A stretch of 64,000 nucleotides of DNA. It comes from Runella slithyformis DSM 19594. GTDB taxonomy: Bacteria > Bacteroidota > Bacteroidia > Cytophagales > Spirosomataceae. This document shows positions 50,215 to 58,870 of this stretch, piece by piece (position 1 is the first letter of the stretch; each line of letters begins with the position of its first letter). A program made the translations under genes and the position numbers. The notes beneath the pieces were generated by a model. The model saw nothing but the letters and a program-made list of their open reading frames with translations. It was not told where the DNA came from and searched no databases. Where the stretch lies: contig NC_015703.1 of NCBI RefSeq assembly GCF_000218895.1, positions 1,673,501-1,737,500 of the forward strand. Reading direction: 5' to 3'.

Positions 50215-51330
50215 ATGAGAAAACGCGCATTAATTACAGGAATTACCGGTCAGGACGGTGCTTATCTGGCTGAGTTCTTATTACAAAAGGGCTACGAAGT
50301 GCATGGTATCAAGCGCAGAAGTTCTTTGTTTAATACCCAGCGGATCGATCATCTCTACTCCGACCCGCACGAAACTGACGTCCGTCTGATTCTGCATTAC
50401 GGCGACCTTTCCGACTCTACCAATATTATTCGTCTGATTCAGGAGATTCAGCCGGATGAAATCTATAACCTTGGGGCGCAATCGCACGTACGCGTGAGCT
50501 TTGAAGAGCCTGAATACACCGCGCAGGTGGATGGTCTGGGCACCATGCGTATTTTGGAAGCCGTCAGGCTGTTGGGAATGACGCAGAAAACGCGCATTTA
50601 TCAGGCTTCCACTTCCGAACTCTATGGATTGGTGCAGGCCGTTCCACAATCGGAAACCACTCCTTTTTACCCGCGTTCACCGTATGCAGTTGCCAAATTA
50701 TACGGATACTGGATCACGGTCAATTACCGCGAAGCCTACAACATGTACGCCGTCAACGGGATTTTGTTCAATCACGAATCTCCTTTACGCGGTGAAACGT
50801 TCGTTACGCGCAAGATCACCCGCGCTGTAGCACGGATCGCGTTGGGATTACAGGAAAAAGTTTTTTTGGGCAACCTGGATGCGCAGCGTGACTGGGGCCA
50901 CGCCAAAGATTACATCGAAGCCATGTGGCTGATGCTTCAGCAGGATACGCCCGAAGATTTTGTCATTGCCACGGGAGTAACGACCCGCATCCGCGATTTT
51001 GTGCGTATGGCTTTTGAAGAAGTAGGGATTGAGCTTGAGTTTACGGGCGAAGGCGTAGATGAAAAAGCCATTGTTTCCAAATGCAACAACCCTGACTATC
51101 AACTTCCGATCGGCAAGGAAGTGGTGGGAATTGACCCGCGTTATTTCCGCCCTACCGAAGTGGAATTACTCATCGGTGACCCCACCAAGGCCAATACCAA
51201 ATTAGGCTGGATTCCTAAATACGATTTGCCCGCTTTGGTGAAAGAAATGATCGAATCCGATTTGGATATATTCAAACGTGACCAAATTTTGGAACGTGAA
51301 GGACACCGTCCGCTGAATTATTACGAATAA
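50215..51330 (+). CDS. gmd: GDP-mannose 4,6-dehydratase
   Basis: Gmd converts GDP-mannose to GDP-4-keto-6-deoxy-mannose, the first step to GDP-fucose, GDP-rhamnose and related sugars of surface polysaccharides. The 371-aa product is a short-chain dehydrogenase/reductase of the extended type: [18 protein letters not shown] (NADP-binding), [10 protein letters not shown] with the catalytic Ser/Thr-Glu, and [20 protein letters not shown] with the YxxxK pair. Identity marks include [17 protein letters not shown] and [17 protein letters not shown]. The usual partner fcl (GDP-fucose synthase) is not next to it. It follows the SPOR gene closely and ends at a hairpin shared with rlmB. Confidence 0.96.
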   Translation: MRKRALITGITGQDGAYLAEFLLQKGYEVHGIKRRSSLFNTQRIDHLYSDPHETDVRLILHYGDLSDSTNIIRLIQEIQPDEIYNLGAQSHVRVSFEEPEYTAQVDGLGTMRILEAVRLLGMTQKTRIYQASTSELYGLVQAVPQSETTPFYPRSPYAVAKLYGYWITVNYREAYNMYAVNGILFNHESPLRGETFVTRKITRAVARIALGLQEKVFLGNLDAQRDWGHAKDYIEAMWLMLQQDTPEDFVIATGVTTRIRDFVRMAFEEVGIELEFTGEGVDEKAIVSKCNNPDYQLPIGKEVVGIDPRYFRPTEVELLIGDPTKANTKLGWIPKYDLPALVKEMIESDLDIFKRDQILEREGHRPLNYYE

Positions 51331-51348
51331 CGGACTGAACTTTTAGGA

Positions 51349-51393
51349 GAAACAGTTCACAGTAAAGGAAAACCTCCGGCTATGAACTGTTTC
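51349..51393. terminator. Bidirectional hairpin between gmd and rlmB
   Basis: GAAACAGTTCA (51349-51359) and TGAACTGTTTC (51383-51393) form a perfect 11-bp stem, loop 23 nt, between convergent genes. T tails are short on both strands. Confidence 0.65.
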
Positions 51394-51406
51394 TATTTCA
51401 ACCAGG

Positions 51407-52201
51407 TTACTGCATACGTTGCCGCGCGGCTTCATAGATGACCATTCCTGCCGCGACCGACACATTCAGTGACGCGACTTTCCCTTTCATCGGGATTTTG
51501 ATATTCATATTCGTCCGACGAATCAGTTCAGGCGAAACCCCGTCTTCTTCCGAGCCCATGATGATGGCGGTAGGCGTTGTGAAATCAACATTCGTCAAAA
51601 TCTGGGCGGCTTTTTCGGTACAGGCAATGACCTGTACTCCGCTGTCCTGCAAATACTGTACGGTATCTATCAAATTATTTTCCCGACATACCGGCAAGTG
51701 GCTCAATGCTCCTGACGACGTTTTGAGGGCATCGCTATTGATCTGAGCGGCTCCGCGCATCGGGACCACGATCGCATGTACGCCCATACATTCTGCCGAA
51801 CGGGCAATGGCCCCAAAATTGCGTACATCCGTGATGCGGTCCAGCATCAGGAGCAAAGGCACTTCGCCCTTTTCAAAAATCCCCGCCAATAGATTGTGCA
51901 GCGATACATAACGGATAGCCGACATAAAGGCAATAACGCCCTGATGATTTTTACGGGTAATTTGGTTCAGTTTTTCCATCGGAACGCGCTGAACGGGAAT
52001 CCCCCGCTCAATGGCCATTTCCAGAATATCCGCAAAACTTTGCTCCCGAAACACAATGATTTTATCTATCTCCTGCCCTGCTTTCAGGGCTTCCAGTACC
52101 GGTTGAGTACCAAAAACCAGTTCTTTCTCCCGGGTTTTATCAACGGGTTTTGTGGTATGAATCGTCCTTTTCTTAGGATATTCGTTTCTTTCAAATGCCA
52201 T
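51407..52201 (-). CDS. rlmB: 23S rRNA (guanosine-2'-O-)-methyltransferase RlmB (TrmH family)
   Basis: RlmB methylates the ribose of G2251 in 23S rRNA. The 264-aa product has the N-terminal L30e-like substrate domain starting at LVFGTQPVLEALKAG and the SPOUT knot at the C-terminus: DRITDVRNFGAIARSAEC, IIMGSEEDGVS and IPMKGKVASLNVSVAAG. Length is normal, with about 25 extra N-terminal basic residues. It starts 1-2 bp after the O-methyltransferase gene stop (52203), so the two are co-transcribed. Family members target different RNAs, so the exact site is inferred. Confidence 0.92.
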   Translation of the reverse strand: MAFERNEYPKKRTIHTTKPVDKTREKELVFGTQPVLEALKAGQEIDKIIVFREQSFADILEMAIERGIPVQRVPMEKLNQITRKNHQGVIAFMSAIRYVSLHNLLAGIFEKGEVPLLLMLDRITDVRNFGAIARSAECMGVHAIVVPMRGAAQINSDALKTSSGALSHLPVCRENNLIDTVQYLQDSGVQVIACTEKAAQILTNVDFTTPTAIIMGSEEDGVSPELIRRTNMNIKIPMKGKVASLNVSVAAGMVIYEAARQRMQ

Positions 52202-52202
52202 A

Positions 52203-53243
52203 TTATTCCATTTTTTTGGCTATCACCATCGCCATGCCGGGAATGGTAAAGTAGCGAATCGTTTTATATATTTTTAGTCCTGCGGCCCGTTGCCACGCCT
52301 GAATTTCCTGTACCGTCCAATTGCCCGAAGTACTGGTCAGCCCAAAGAACAGGCTGCTGGAACTGCCCACCAACTCAGGTTTGCCTGACAACGCAGGACG
52401 AATAAACTCATTGACAATAAAGATACCGCCTTTTCGCAAACTGCGCGCTACCCGCGCCGTCAGCTCCTCATTTTGTGCTTCCGTAAAATGGTGCGCCACG
52501 TTAGACAAAAGCACGGCATCGTAGCGATTTTCCCCCAAATCATCCGTCAGTGCATTTCCTGCCCGGAAGGTGATCCTACTCCGAACATCCTCCGGAAGTG
52601 ATGACTTTTCAATGGCTTCGGGTAAATCCAGAATCGTTGCTTCCAGATTGGGTAATTTGCAACAGAGAGCGGCGGCATATTGACCGTTGGCTCCGCCAAT
52701 ATCCAGCAAATGCGTCGCTTTTTTGGAAATAGGGACTCTTTTTTCAAACTCCCTCACTTCCGACTTGGCCACCGCCTGCATGGCATCCTGATATAGCTGC
52801 CATTGGTTTTCATCAAACACCTCATGCGACTCCATTCCCTGCCCGGTGCGAAGGTATTGGCCCAACTGACTTACCCAATCCCAGGCCACCCGATTGTTGT
52901 ACACCGCAATGGCATGCACCGAATGTGAACTTTCGGAAACAATCCATTTCTGAGCCATAGCCGTTAATCGGAATTTGTCGTCCTCATACGTCAAATACTC
53001 CATCGACACCAACAATGTCAGCAATTGGGCCGTAGGGCGCGGATGCCACCGGCAGGCTTCAGCAATACTTTCCGACGTATTTTTTCCCTGATGGATGGCG
53101 TCAAAAACTCCCGCGTCTGCTGCTTCCATCACGGCTTTGGCCATGATAAAATACATCTGAACGTGTAACAGCGGGATAGGCACCTGATTGGTTTTCAGGG
53201 CCAGCCATTCCAACGGATTTTCGGGAGCGACACGGAGTTGCAT
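52203..53243 (-). CDS. SAM-dependent O-methyltransferase, family 2 type
   Basis: The 346-aa product has the two-domain layout of small-molecule O-methyltransferases (hydroxyneurosporene/plant COMT type): an N-terminal dimerisation winged-helix domain (ESIAEACRWHPRPTAQLLTLL) and a C-terminal Rossmann domain with motif I LLDIGGANGQYAAAL, the acidic TILDLPE loop and NVAHHF before IFIVNEF. The substrate is not recognisable; no biosynthetic cluster is near. It is unusual to find it translationally adjacent to rlmB (1-bp gap), and co-transcription is probably incidental. It lies 101 bp from the rpmA stop. Confidence 0.85.
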   Translation of the reverse strand: MQLRVAPENPLEWLALKTNQVPIPLLHVQMYFIMAKAVMEAADAGVFDAIHQGKNTSESIAEACRWHPRPTAQLLTLLVSMEYLTYEDDKFRLTAMAQKWIVSESSHSVHAIAVYNNRVAWDWVSQLGQYLRTGQGMESHEVFDENQWQLYQDAMQAVAKSEVREFEKRVPISKKATHLLDIGGANGQYAAALCCKLPNLEATILDLPEAIEKSSLPEDVRSRITFRAGNALTDDLGENRYDAVLLSNVAHHFTEAQNEELTARVARSLRKGGIFIVNEFIRPALSGKPELVGSSSSLFFGLTSTSGNWTVQEIQAWQRAAGLKIYKTIRYFTIPGMAMVIAKKME

Positions 53244-53287
53244 ATAATACCGGTTAGCGGTAAGCCATAAAATTGTTTTTCAGCAAA

Positions 53288-53317
53288 AAACCCGTCTGAA
53301 TAATTTCAGACGGGTTT
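53288..53317 (-). terminator. Rho-independent terminator after rpmA
   Basis: AAACCCGTCTGAA (53288-53300) and TTCAGACGGGTTT (53305-53317) form a perfect 13-bp stem with a 4-nt loop; on the minus strand a run of six T follows. It lies 27 bp past the rpmA stop. Confidence 0.93.
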
Positions 53318-53344
53318 ATGCCAAGTTTTTTCTGTAAAAAAAGC

Positions 53345-53614
53345 TTATGCTTCGGCTACTTCAGGCAATTCAATGTGAACGAATGACTTGTTGTCACGTC
53401 CGCGAGAGAATTTCACTGTACCGTTTGCCAAGGCAAATAACGTATAGTCACGGCCAACACCTACGTTGCGGCCCGGGTGGTATTTAGTACCACGCTGACG
53501 CACGATGATGTTACCGGCTGTAGCAGGCTGGCCACCGTAGATTTTAACGCCGAGGCGCTTACTTTCCGATTCACGACCGTTTTTAGAACTACCTACACCT
53601 TTCTTGTGTGCCAT
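53345..53614 (-). CDS. rpmA: 50S ribosomal protein L27
   Basis: The 89-aa protein begins [20 protein letters not shown] and contains [22 protein letters not shown], the invariant core of L27, whose N-terminus reaches the peptidyl-transferase centre. No N-terminal extension needing proteolysis (as in Firmicutes) is present. It follows rplU by 43 bp, the standard rplU-rpmA operon, and ends at a strong terminator. Confidence 0.97.
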   Translation of the reverse strand: MAHKKGVGSSKNGRESESKRLGVKIYGGQPATAGNIIVRQRGTKYHPGRNVGVGRDYTLFALANGTVKFSRGRDNKSFVHIELPEVAEA

Positions 53615-53657
53615 TTCTTTGGTATTTTAAAATTTTAAAATGCGATTAGTTAAGGAA

Positions 53658-53969
53658 TTAGCCGACGATTGCGTCAATTTTCACTTTCGTCAATGATTGA
53701 CGGTGACCGTTTTTCTTCACGTAGCCTTTGCGACGTTTTTTCTTGAAAACGATCACTTTTTCCCCTTTAAGGTGCTCAATGATCGTGGCTTTTACGGTGG
53801 CACCGGTTACCGTCGGTGCGCCAATGCTGATGGTTCCTTCGTTGTCCACCAACAATACTTTTTCAAATACGAGCGCAGCGTCCACATCACCTTCCAAACG
53901 ATTGGTAAAGATTTGTTGGCCCTCTTCAACTTTAAATTGCTGTCCCGCGATTTCTACGATTGCGTACAT
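53658..53969 (-). CDS. rplU: 50S ribosomal protein L21
   Basis: The 103-aa protein starts MYAIVEIAGQQFKVEEGQQI, the standard L21 N-terminus, and ends with a basic segment containing VFKKKRRKGYVKKNGHRQSL that contacts 23S rRNA. The frame extends ten codons upstream, but the ATG at 53969 matches the family. A promoter-like pair lies 40-70 nt upstream, and rpmA follows in the same operon. Confidence 0.97.
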   Translation of the reverse strand: MYAIVEIAGQQFKVEEGQQIFTNRLEGDVDAALVFEKVLLVDNEGTISIGAPTVTGATVKATIIEHLKGEKVIVFKKKRRKGYVKKNGHRQSLTKVKIDAIVG

Positions 53970-54009
53970 GTTATTTTCGATTAAAACAGTTTTTTCCAAA
54001 AATGGAGTG

Positions 54010-54040
54010 CAAAAATAGCGGTTTCGGGAAAAATTACCAA
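54010..54040 (-). promoter_or_regulatory. Candidate promoter of rplU-rpmA
   Basis: On the minus strand, TATTTTTG at 54017-54010 matches TAnnTTTG, with TTG at 54040-54038 20 nt upstream. The predicted transcript start is about 35 nt before the rplU ATG. Confidence 0.55.
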
Positions 54041-54085
54041 GCTATTTCAAAAAAATATCGGGTTATCCCGGTCATTTCCCCTGAT

Positions 54086-54901
54086 TTATCTTAAAACCTG
54101 ACACTCAGGGCAATAATACGTAGTGCGACCTCCTACCTGCATCTGTGCAATTTCCACTTTATCGCACGGACAACGTTTGTGTCGCCCGGCATCTTCATAA
54201 GGAGATACGTCCCATTCGCGGGAATGAATGAGGAACTGTTGGGGAAAACGTCCGTAGTTGGCTTCGTGTTCAATGGCCGTTTCGAGTACATATCGCGTGG
54301 CGCTGAAAATACGCTCGATTTCCTCGTCGGTTAGCCGATTACTCAATGTTTCGGGGTGGATTTTAGCCTGAAACAGCACCTCATCCACAATCCAGTTGCC
54401 AATGCCCGCCACCGTACTTTGGTCCAGCAAAACGGGTTTGATAAAACTTTTGCGTTTCCGGAGATTGTACGTTAACTCTTCTACACTTATATCAAGCGCG
54501 TCGGGAGCGATTTTCTTCTTTTTGAGGTAGGCGTCTACGCTTTCTATCAATCCGATGCGTTCAAATTTGCGCGGGCAGATAAAGCCCAAATGGAATCCGG
54601 AGGCAAAAACGAACACGATCCGCGCGTGGCGCGGTCGGTCGAGCGACGAATGATAGTATTCCAGGTCACCCGTCATACCAAAGTGCATGTGGAGCGTAGG
54701 GCCGCCGTCGGTATAAATAAAGAGATTTTTTCCAACCCGTTTGGTACTGACAAAAGTCTGACCGATAAGCATTTCGGTAAGCGTCGCGTAATCGGTGGTG
54801 AGGAGTTTTCGGTCTTCTACCTCAATGGCTTCGATGGGCTGGTGAAGAGAGGTAGCTTCAAAATAGCGTCGATAGGTTTCAACTTCGGGAAGTTCTGGCA
54901 T
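54086..54901 (-). CDS. Formamidopyrimidine-DNA glycosylase family protein (Fpg/Nei)
   Basis: Fpg/Nei glycosylases remove oxidised bases from DNA and nick the abasic site. The 271-aa product begins MPELPEVETYRR, so Pro2 and Glu3 are the catalytic residues after Met removal. It has RVGKNLFIYTD with the conserved lysine, LHMHFGMTG, the helix-two-turns-helix VAGIGNWIVDEVLFQAKIHP, and a C-terminal zinc finger made by CPC and CPEC with an Arg in GGRTTYYC. The ATG at 54901 places Pro2 correctly; an in-frame ATG five codons upstream does not. Preference for 8-oxoG or for oxidised pyrimidines cannot be told. Confidence 0.92.
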   Translation of the reverse strand: MPELPEVETYRRYFEATSLHQPIEAIEVEDRKLLTTDYATLTEMLIGQTFVSTKRVGKNLFIYTDGGPTLHMHFGMTGDLEYYHSSLDRPRHARIVFVFASGFHLGFICPRKFERIGLIESVDAYLKKKKIAPDALDISVEELTYNLRKRKSFIKPVLLDQSTVAGIGNWIVDEVLFQAKIHPETLSNRLTDEEIERIFSATRYVLETAIEHEANYGRFPQQFLIHSREWDVSPYEDAGRHKRCPCDKVEIAQMQVGGRTTYYCPECQVLR

Positions 54902-54998
54902 AGCGTAACGGATCAATAAGTGCTGATAGCTATCAAACTCAAATTCCCGCCATTTTGATTAAACTATCCAATTCTTTTTCTTATTTCCCCATTTCTAT

Positions 54999-55286
54999 TT
55001 ATTCGATCACTTTAGGCACTCTGAAATAGGTTCCATCCTGTGAGGGGGCATTGTAGAGGCCCTGTTCACGCGGCAGATGATCTCCCACTGCATCTTCACG
55101 CATGACATTTATCTCGGAAGAGATGTGCGTCAGGGGGGCTACATTGTCCGTATCGAGTTCATTAAGGTGTTCCATCCAGGAAAGCACATTTTCAAGGCTT
55201 TGGAGTAAAGGGGCTTCTTCTTCGGGCGTGATTTCCAAACGCGCCAGGTTGGCAATTTTATGAAGGGTGGCTTTGTCGATCTGCAT
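54999..55286 (-). CDS. gatC: Asp-tRNA(Asn)/Glu-tRNA(Gln) amidotransferase subunit C
   Basis: GatC is the small stabilising subunit of GatCAB, which amidates misacylated Glu-tRNA(Gln) or Asp-tRNA(Asn). The 95-aa product shows the two-helix N-terminus KIANLARLEITPEEEAPL, then the LENVLSWMEHLNELDTDNV linker and the C-terminal loop with LREDAVGDHLPREQGLYNAP-like sequence (here MREDAVGDHLPREQ) ending in FRVPKVIE. GatA and GatB genes are not adjacent, as is common in Bacteroidetes. It has its own -7 element. Confidence 0.94.
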   Translation of the reverse strand: MQIDKATLHKIANLARLEITPEEEAPLLQSLENVLSWMEHLNELDTDNVAPLTHISSEINVMREDAVGDHLPREQGLYNAPSQDGTYFRVPKVIE

Positions 55287-55300
55287 TGCTCATTTTTTTA

Positions 55301-55308
55301 CAAAATTA
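55301..55308 (-). promoter_or_regulatory. Candidate -7 element for gatC
   Basis: The minus strand reads TAATTTTG, a full consensus match, 15 nt before the gatC ATG, which implies a very short leader. No TTTG is seen at the expected -33 position. Confidence 0.35.
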
Positions 55309-55334
55309 GGACTTTATCCACAATTTGGGTGGAT

Positions 55335-55348
55335 AAGTATTAATACTT
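55335..55348. promoter_or_regulatory. 14-bp perfect AT-rich palindrome between gatC and the 488-aa gene
   Basis: AAGTATTAATACTT lies in the divergent region, 26 nt upstream of the gatC -7 element and about 70 nt before the opposing -7 element. Its position suits an operator acting on either gene, but this is speculative. Confidence 0.3.
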
Positions 55349-55417
55349 TAAGGAATTTGACACCAACGACCCGGCAGTTTATGTCTGTTTGTACGGTGCG
55401 GATTAAGGAGTTTATTG

Positions 55418-55425
55418 TATTTTTG
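55418..55425 (+). promoter_or_regulatory. Candidate -7 element for the 488-aa conserved gene
   Basis: TATTTTTG matches TAnnTTTG. A TTTG lies at 55388-55391, but the spacing of 26 nt is too long. The ATG is about 92 nt downstream. Confidence 0.4.
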
Positions 55426-55516
55426 TCAATACCGGACAACATTTTTCGTTTTCAGGGTATTGTCACAAAAAAACTTGAAAACGTTAAACCCACGGATATC
55501 AACAAACGACTTTTCC

Positions 55517-56983
55517 ATGGACAATAAGTACGATAAAAACCTCGGTACCAAACAAAAAGCCCTTCGTATCAATTTAGACCGCCGTATTTATGGCTCTTTT
55601 GCCGAAATCGGTGCCGGACAGGATACGGCCGCCAATTTCTTTAAGGCCGGCGGCGCCTCGGGAACCATTGCGAAAACCATGTCGGCGTATGACATGAAAT
55701 TCAGCGATGAGATCTATGGTCCTGAGCCGAGTGGGCGCTATGTGGTGGAATCAAGGCTCATGAAAATGATTCAGCACGAGTACGACCTCGTAGAGCAGCG
55801 CCTTGCCGAAAAACGCGGTGCTGACAGTTTATTTTTTGCCTTTGCCAATACCGTTGTCGCCCTCAATTATCAGAAAAGCAACGAAGGCCACGGGTGGCTC
55901 GGTCTGCGGTTTCAGCTTACTCCCCGCGCGCCTTACAATGACGTGGTCATCCACATCAAAATGCTCGACAACGACAGCATCCTGCAACAGCAGGCGTTGG
56001 GAATCATCGGCGTCAATCTGATCTACGGCTGTTTTTTTTACCATAAATCGCCCGAAACGTTACTGGCTTCCCTGATGGATGATCTCAGTCCGGATCGCAT
56101 TCAAATCGACATGATCCGGGTGCAGGGTCCTGACTTTTCGCACGTCGATAATCGTCTGCTGAGCCTGTATCTGGTTAAATACGGCTATACAGAGGTAGCG
56201 ATGTTTGGGCCCGACGGCCAGGTACTACAACCTTCCGAAGCACTTTACAAAAAAAACATCCTGCTCTTACGCGGACGTTTGCGGCCCATTACCAACGTAC
56301 ACATAGATATGCTTCGCAACGGACTTAAACAATTTAAGGCCGAACCCGATGTAGATGAGAAAAAAGTGGTAATGGTGGCTGAGCTTACCCTGCAAAACTT
56401 ACGGGGCGGCGACCACGACATCAACGAAAAAGACTTTTTGGACCGTGTAGATATTCTGATTTCATTGGGCCAAACCGTGATGATCTCCAATTACCACGAA
56501 TACCATCGGCTGGTTGCTTTTCTGGCCAAAACAACCCGCCTGAAAATCGGCCTGGTCTTGGGTATTCCTAATCTGGAATACATTTTTGAAGAAAGTTATT
56601 ACCAAAAACTGCCCGGCGGAATTCTGGAATCGTTTTCGACCCTGTTCAGTCGCAACGTTAAACTTTTTGTATATCCTACCTTTAAGGAAGGTAAAATCAG
56701 CACCTGCCAAAATTTTGTATTGCCGACCAATCTTCAGCCTCTTTTTAACTTTTTGCTCTGCAACGATAAAATCGAAGACATTCGCGATTATAACGAAGAA
56801 AATCTCCGAATTTCGACCGATAGCGTGTTGGAACTGATCAAAAGGGGCGAACCCGGCTGGGAAGACAAAGTGCCCGTAGAAGTGGCCCAAATGATCAAAG
56901 ACAAGTGTCTTTTCGGCTTCCCGTGCGTGGTTTTTGAACCCAAACAGGTGGCACACATCCATCAGGCAGTGGGGAATTTATAA
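55517..56983 (+). CDS. Conserved protein of unknown function (488 aa)
   Basis: The 488-aa protein starts MDNKYDKNLGTKQKALRINL, with FAEIGAGQDTAANFFKAGGA and the ASGTIAKTMSAYDMKFSD segment soon after. These stretches are very well conserved in a family found in Bacteroidetes and, I believe, other phyla, sometimes annotated as nicotinate-nucleotide adenylyltransferase or TonB-dependent receptor without support. I see no HxGH adenylyltransferase motif and no signal peptide or transmembrane helix, so it should be cytoplasmic. The C-terminal half has a mixed alpha/beta pattern with LKIGLVLGIPNLEYIFEESYY. The frame is open 34 codons earlier, but the ATG at 55517 fits. It is 37 bp upstream of the three-repeat secreted protein. 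Confidence 0.8.
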   Translation: MDNKYDKNLGTKQKALRINLDRRIYGSFAEIGAGQDTAANFFKAGGASGTIAKTMSAYDMKFSDEIYGPEPSGRYVVESRLMKMIQHEYDLVEQRLAEKRGADSLFFAFANTVVALNYQKSNEGHGWLGLRFQLTPRAPYNDVVIHIKMLDNDSILQQQALGIIGVNLIYGCFFYHKSPETLLASLMDDLSPDRIQIDMIRVQGPDFSHVDNRLLSLYLVKYGYTEVAMFGPDGQVLQPSEALYKKNILLLRGRLRPITNVHIDMLRNGLKQFKAEPDVDEKKVVMVAELTLQNLRGGDHDINEKDFLDRVDILISLGQTVMISNYHEYHRLVAFLAKTTRLKIGLVLGIPNLEYIFEESYYQKLPGGILESFSTLFSRNVKLFVYPTFKEGKISTCQNFVLPTNLQPLFNFLLCNDKIEDIRDYNEENLRISTDSVLELIKRGEPGWEDKVPVEVAQMIKDKCLFGFPCVVFEPKQVAHIHQAVGNL

Positions 56984-56993
56984 GAGATTGTCT

Positions 56994-57001
56994 TAACTTT
57001 G
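56994..57001 (+). promoter_or_regulatory. Candidate -7 element for the three-repeat secreted protein gene
   Basis: TAACTTTG matches TAnnTTTG and lies 20 nt before the ATG at 57021, implying a short leader. No -33 TTTG is visible at the right distance. Confidence 0.4.
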
Positions 57002-57020
57002 GGGGTCAATCGGAAGAGGT

Positions 57021-58862
57021 ATGTATCAGAAATTATTTATAAGTTGTGTTGTAGTGACTTGGACGAGTCTGGGGGTGTGGTTTGGAAATGACAATATCGT
57101 CCCATTTCAGTACGCAAAAAACGTCCTGCGAGCAGATACTATTACGCCTAAGTTGGTCGGTTTGCAGCGAGATACTACATTTCGGCCTGATTCCGTGATT
57201 GCACCCGAAGTAAAAATCAGTGACCTCTCGTATCTTTCCGTTTGTCCGGGAAGCCCCGTACTGATTCCGTTTACGGCCGAAGGCCCCTTTAAGGACGACA
57301 ATAAGTTCATTGTTCAATTAACAAACGCTTCCGGCAAGTTCGTAAATATTTCAGAGCCGATGAAGGAAGGCCCGGTGGCCGTTACACTTCCGGCCAATCG
57401 CTCGGGAAGTGTATCGGTACGCGTAGTTTCCACCAATCCTGAAATCATCAGCAAACCCACACGCTTAACGATCTTACCGCTTCCTCATGCCCGCATGGAG
57501 TTGGTCGACGGAAGTACAAACACCAAAATCGGACCGGGACAGGCGGCCACTTACCGAGTCATGTTAACCGGTGCAGCCCCCTGGTCGTTTACCGTTTCCG
57601 ACGGTACAACGGTCACTAATACCTTGGTCAATCCATTCACCGCTCAGGTAACCCCCGGCCAAACGAGTTCGTTTAAGGTAACCGGTGTCAACAATGCCTG
57701 CGGAAGCGGCACTACTTCGGGAGAAGTTGTCGTTCAGGTAAGTCAGGACACACTCCCGGTGATTGCACTCAAAGCCATTCCCCGCGTTGGTTTTCGCCTT
57801 TGTACCGCTACGCCTTTTCAGATCAATTTCAGTGCTACCGGAAAATACGAAGCCGGCAACGGCTTCGTGGTTCAGTTAAGTGATACCACCGGGCAGAATT
57901 TTAAAAATATTTCCGATCTGATTCCCCAAAGCCCCATCATGGCCAAGACCCCTGCAGGACTAGTGCCGGGCATTTATAAACTGCGCGTGGTGTCAACGTT
58001 TCCAACCATCATGAGCGATACCGTCGACGTCGCCATTTCGGCTCCTGCCAAAGCGGTTCTTCGCCGAGATACTCTGCAAATAGCCGAAGGTGAATCGACC
58101 AATCTGACGTTGGATTTCAGCGGCGGCGGGCCTTGGTTTGTATTGCTTTCCGACGGTACGTATCAAAATGACATTCGCACGACTCCCTATACCGTAAAAG
58201 TAACTCCTCAAAACCCTACCGCCTATACGATTACCTCTGCCGGTGGATTTTGTGGCGTAGGCGATCTGTCAGGAACCGCGTTTGTCAACGTAAAAATACC
58301 GCCACCCACTATCGCTACGGGAAACCTAAGCGATAAAACAATTTGCTCCGGCACGGAAATCACCGTGCCTTTCAGCAGTACGGGGCGGTTCAATAATGCC
58401 AATAAATTTTTGGTTCAGATCAAAGATACAACGGGGCGTTGGGTGTATTTGCCTACTATCGGCGGTACCAGTTCGTTGCGAGCCAAGATTTTACCGCCTT
58501 ACCTGAAAGATACCCTTACCACACAGCAAGTAAGGGTTATTTCGACCGACCCGCTTGTAGAAGGAACCCCCACCACGATTCAGGTTATGATGCCCAATGC
58601 GGCACAGGCTTCTGTAACGGGCGGTGCGGTGATTCGCCCCGGTGGCGCGGCTCGCCTGAAAGTATCCTTTAAGAACGGGCTCCCTCCGTGGTCATTTGTG
58701 CTCTCTGACGGCACGGCCATCAATGGTACGTTCATCAACCCATATCAAATTACGGTCACGCCCCGCACCACTACGGAGTATAAAGTGGTAATGGTCAATA
58801 ATACCTGCGGAACGGGCACTGCCGACAATACTAATGCTACGATTCGGGTAGAGACAAATTAA
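57021..58862 (+). CDS. Secreted protein with three long tandem beta-sandwich repeats
   Basis: The 613-aa product has an N-terminal signal-like segment (KLFISCVVVTWTSLGVWFG) and then three tandem repeats of about 180 residues. Each repeat has an A half that starts with a cysteine (VCPGSPVLIPF, LCTATPFQINF, ICSGTEITVPF), continues with FxVQL..D/T..G, and closes with RVVSTxP; and a B half with PWSFTVSDGT-like motifs (also PWFVLLSDGT and PWSFVLSDGT) ending in a CG cluster (NACGSGT, GFCGVGDLSG, NTCGTGT). The six Cys probably form one disulfide per repeat. The repeats resemble Ig-like adhesin domains. The C-terminus ends right after the last repeat; no T9SS sorting domain is visible. Function unknown. 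Confidence 0.8.
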   Translation: MYQKLFISCVVVTWTSLGVWFGNDNIVPFQYAKNVLRADTITPKLVGLQRDTTFRPDSVIAPEVKISDLSYLSVCPGSPVLIPFTAEGPFKDDNKFIVQLTNASGKFVNISEPMKEGPVAVTLPANRSGSVSVRVVSTNPEIISKPTRLTILPLPHARMELVDGSTNTKIGPGQAATYRVMLTGAAPWSFTVSDGTTVTNTLVNPFTAQVTPGQTSSFKVTGVNNACGSGTTSGEVVVQVSQDTLPVIALKAIPRVGFRLCTATPFQINFSATGKYEAGNGFVVQLSDTTGQNFKNISDLIPQSPIMAKTPAGLVPGIYKLRVVSTFPTIMSDTVDVAISAPAKAVLRRDTLQIAEGESTNLTLDFSGGGPWFVLLSDGTYQNDIRTTPYTVKVTPQNPTAYTITSAGGFCGVGDLSGTAFVNVKIPPPTIATGNLSDKTICSGTEITVPFSSTGRFNNANKFLVQIKDTTGRWVYLPTIGGTSSLRAKILPPYLKDTLTTQQVRVISTDPLVEGTPTTIQVMMPNAAQASVTGGAVIRPGGAARLKVSFKNGLPPWSFVLSDGTAINGTFINPYQITVTPRTTTEYKVVMVNNTCGTGTADNTNATIRVETN

Positions 58863-58870
58863 AAAGAAAT

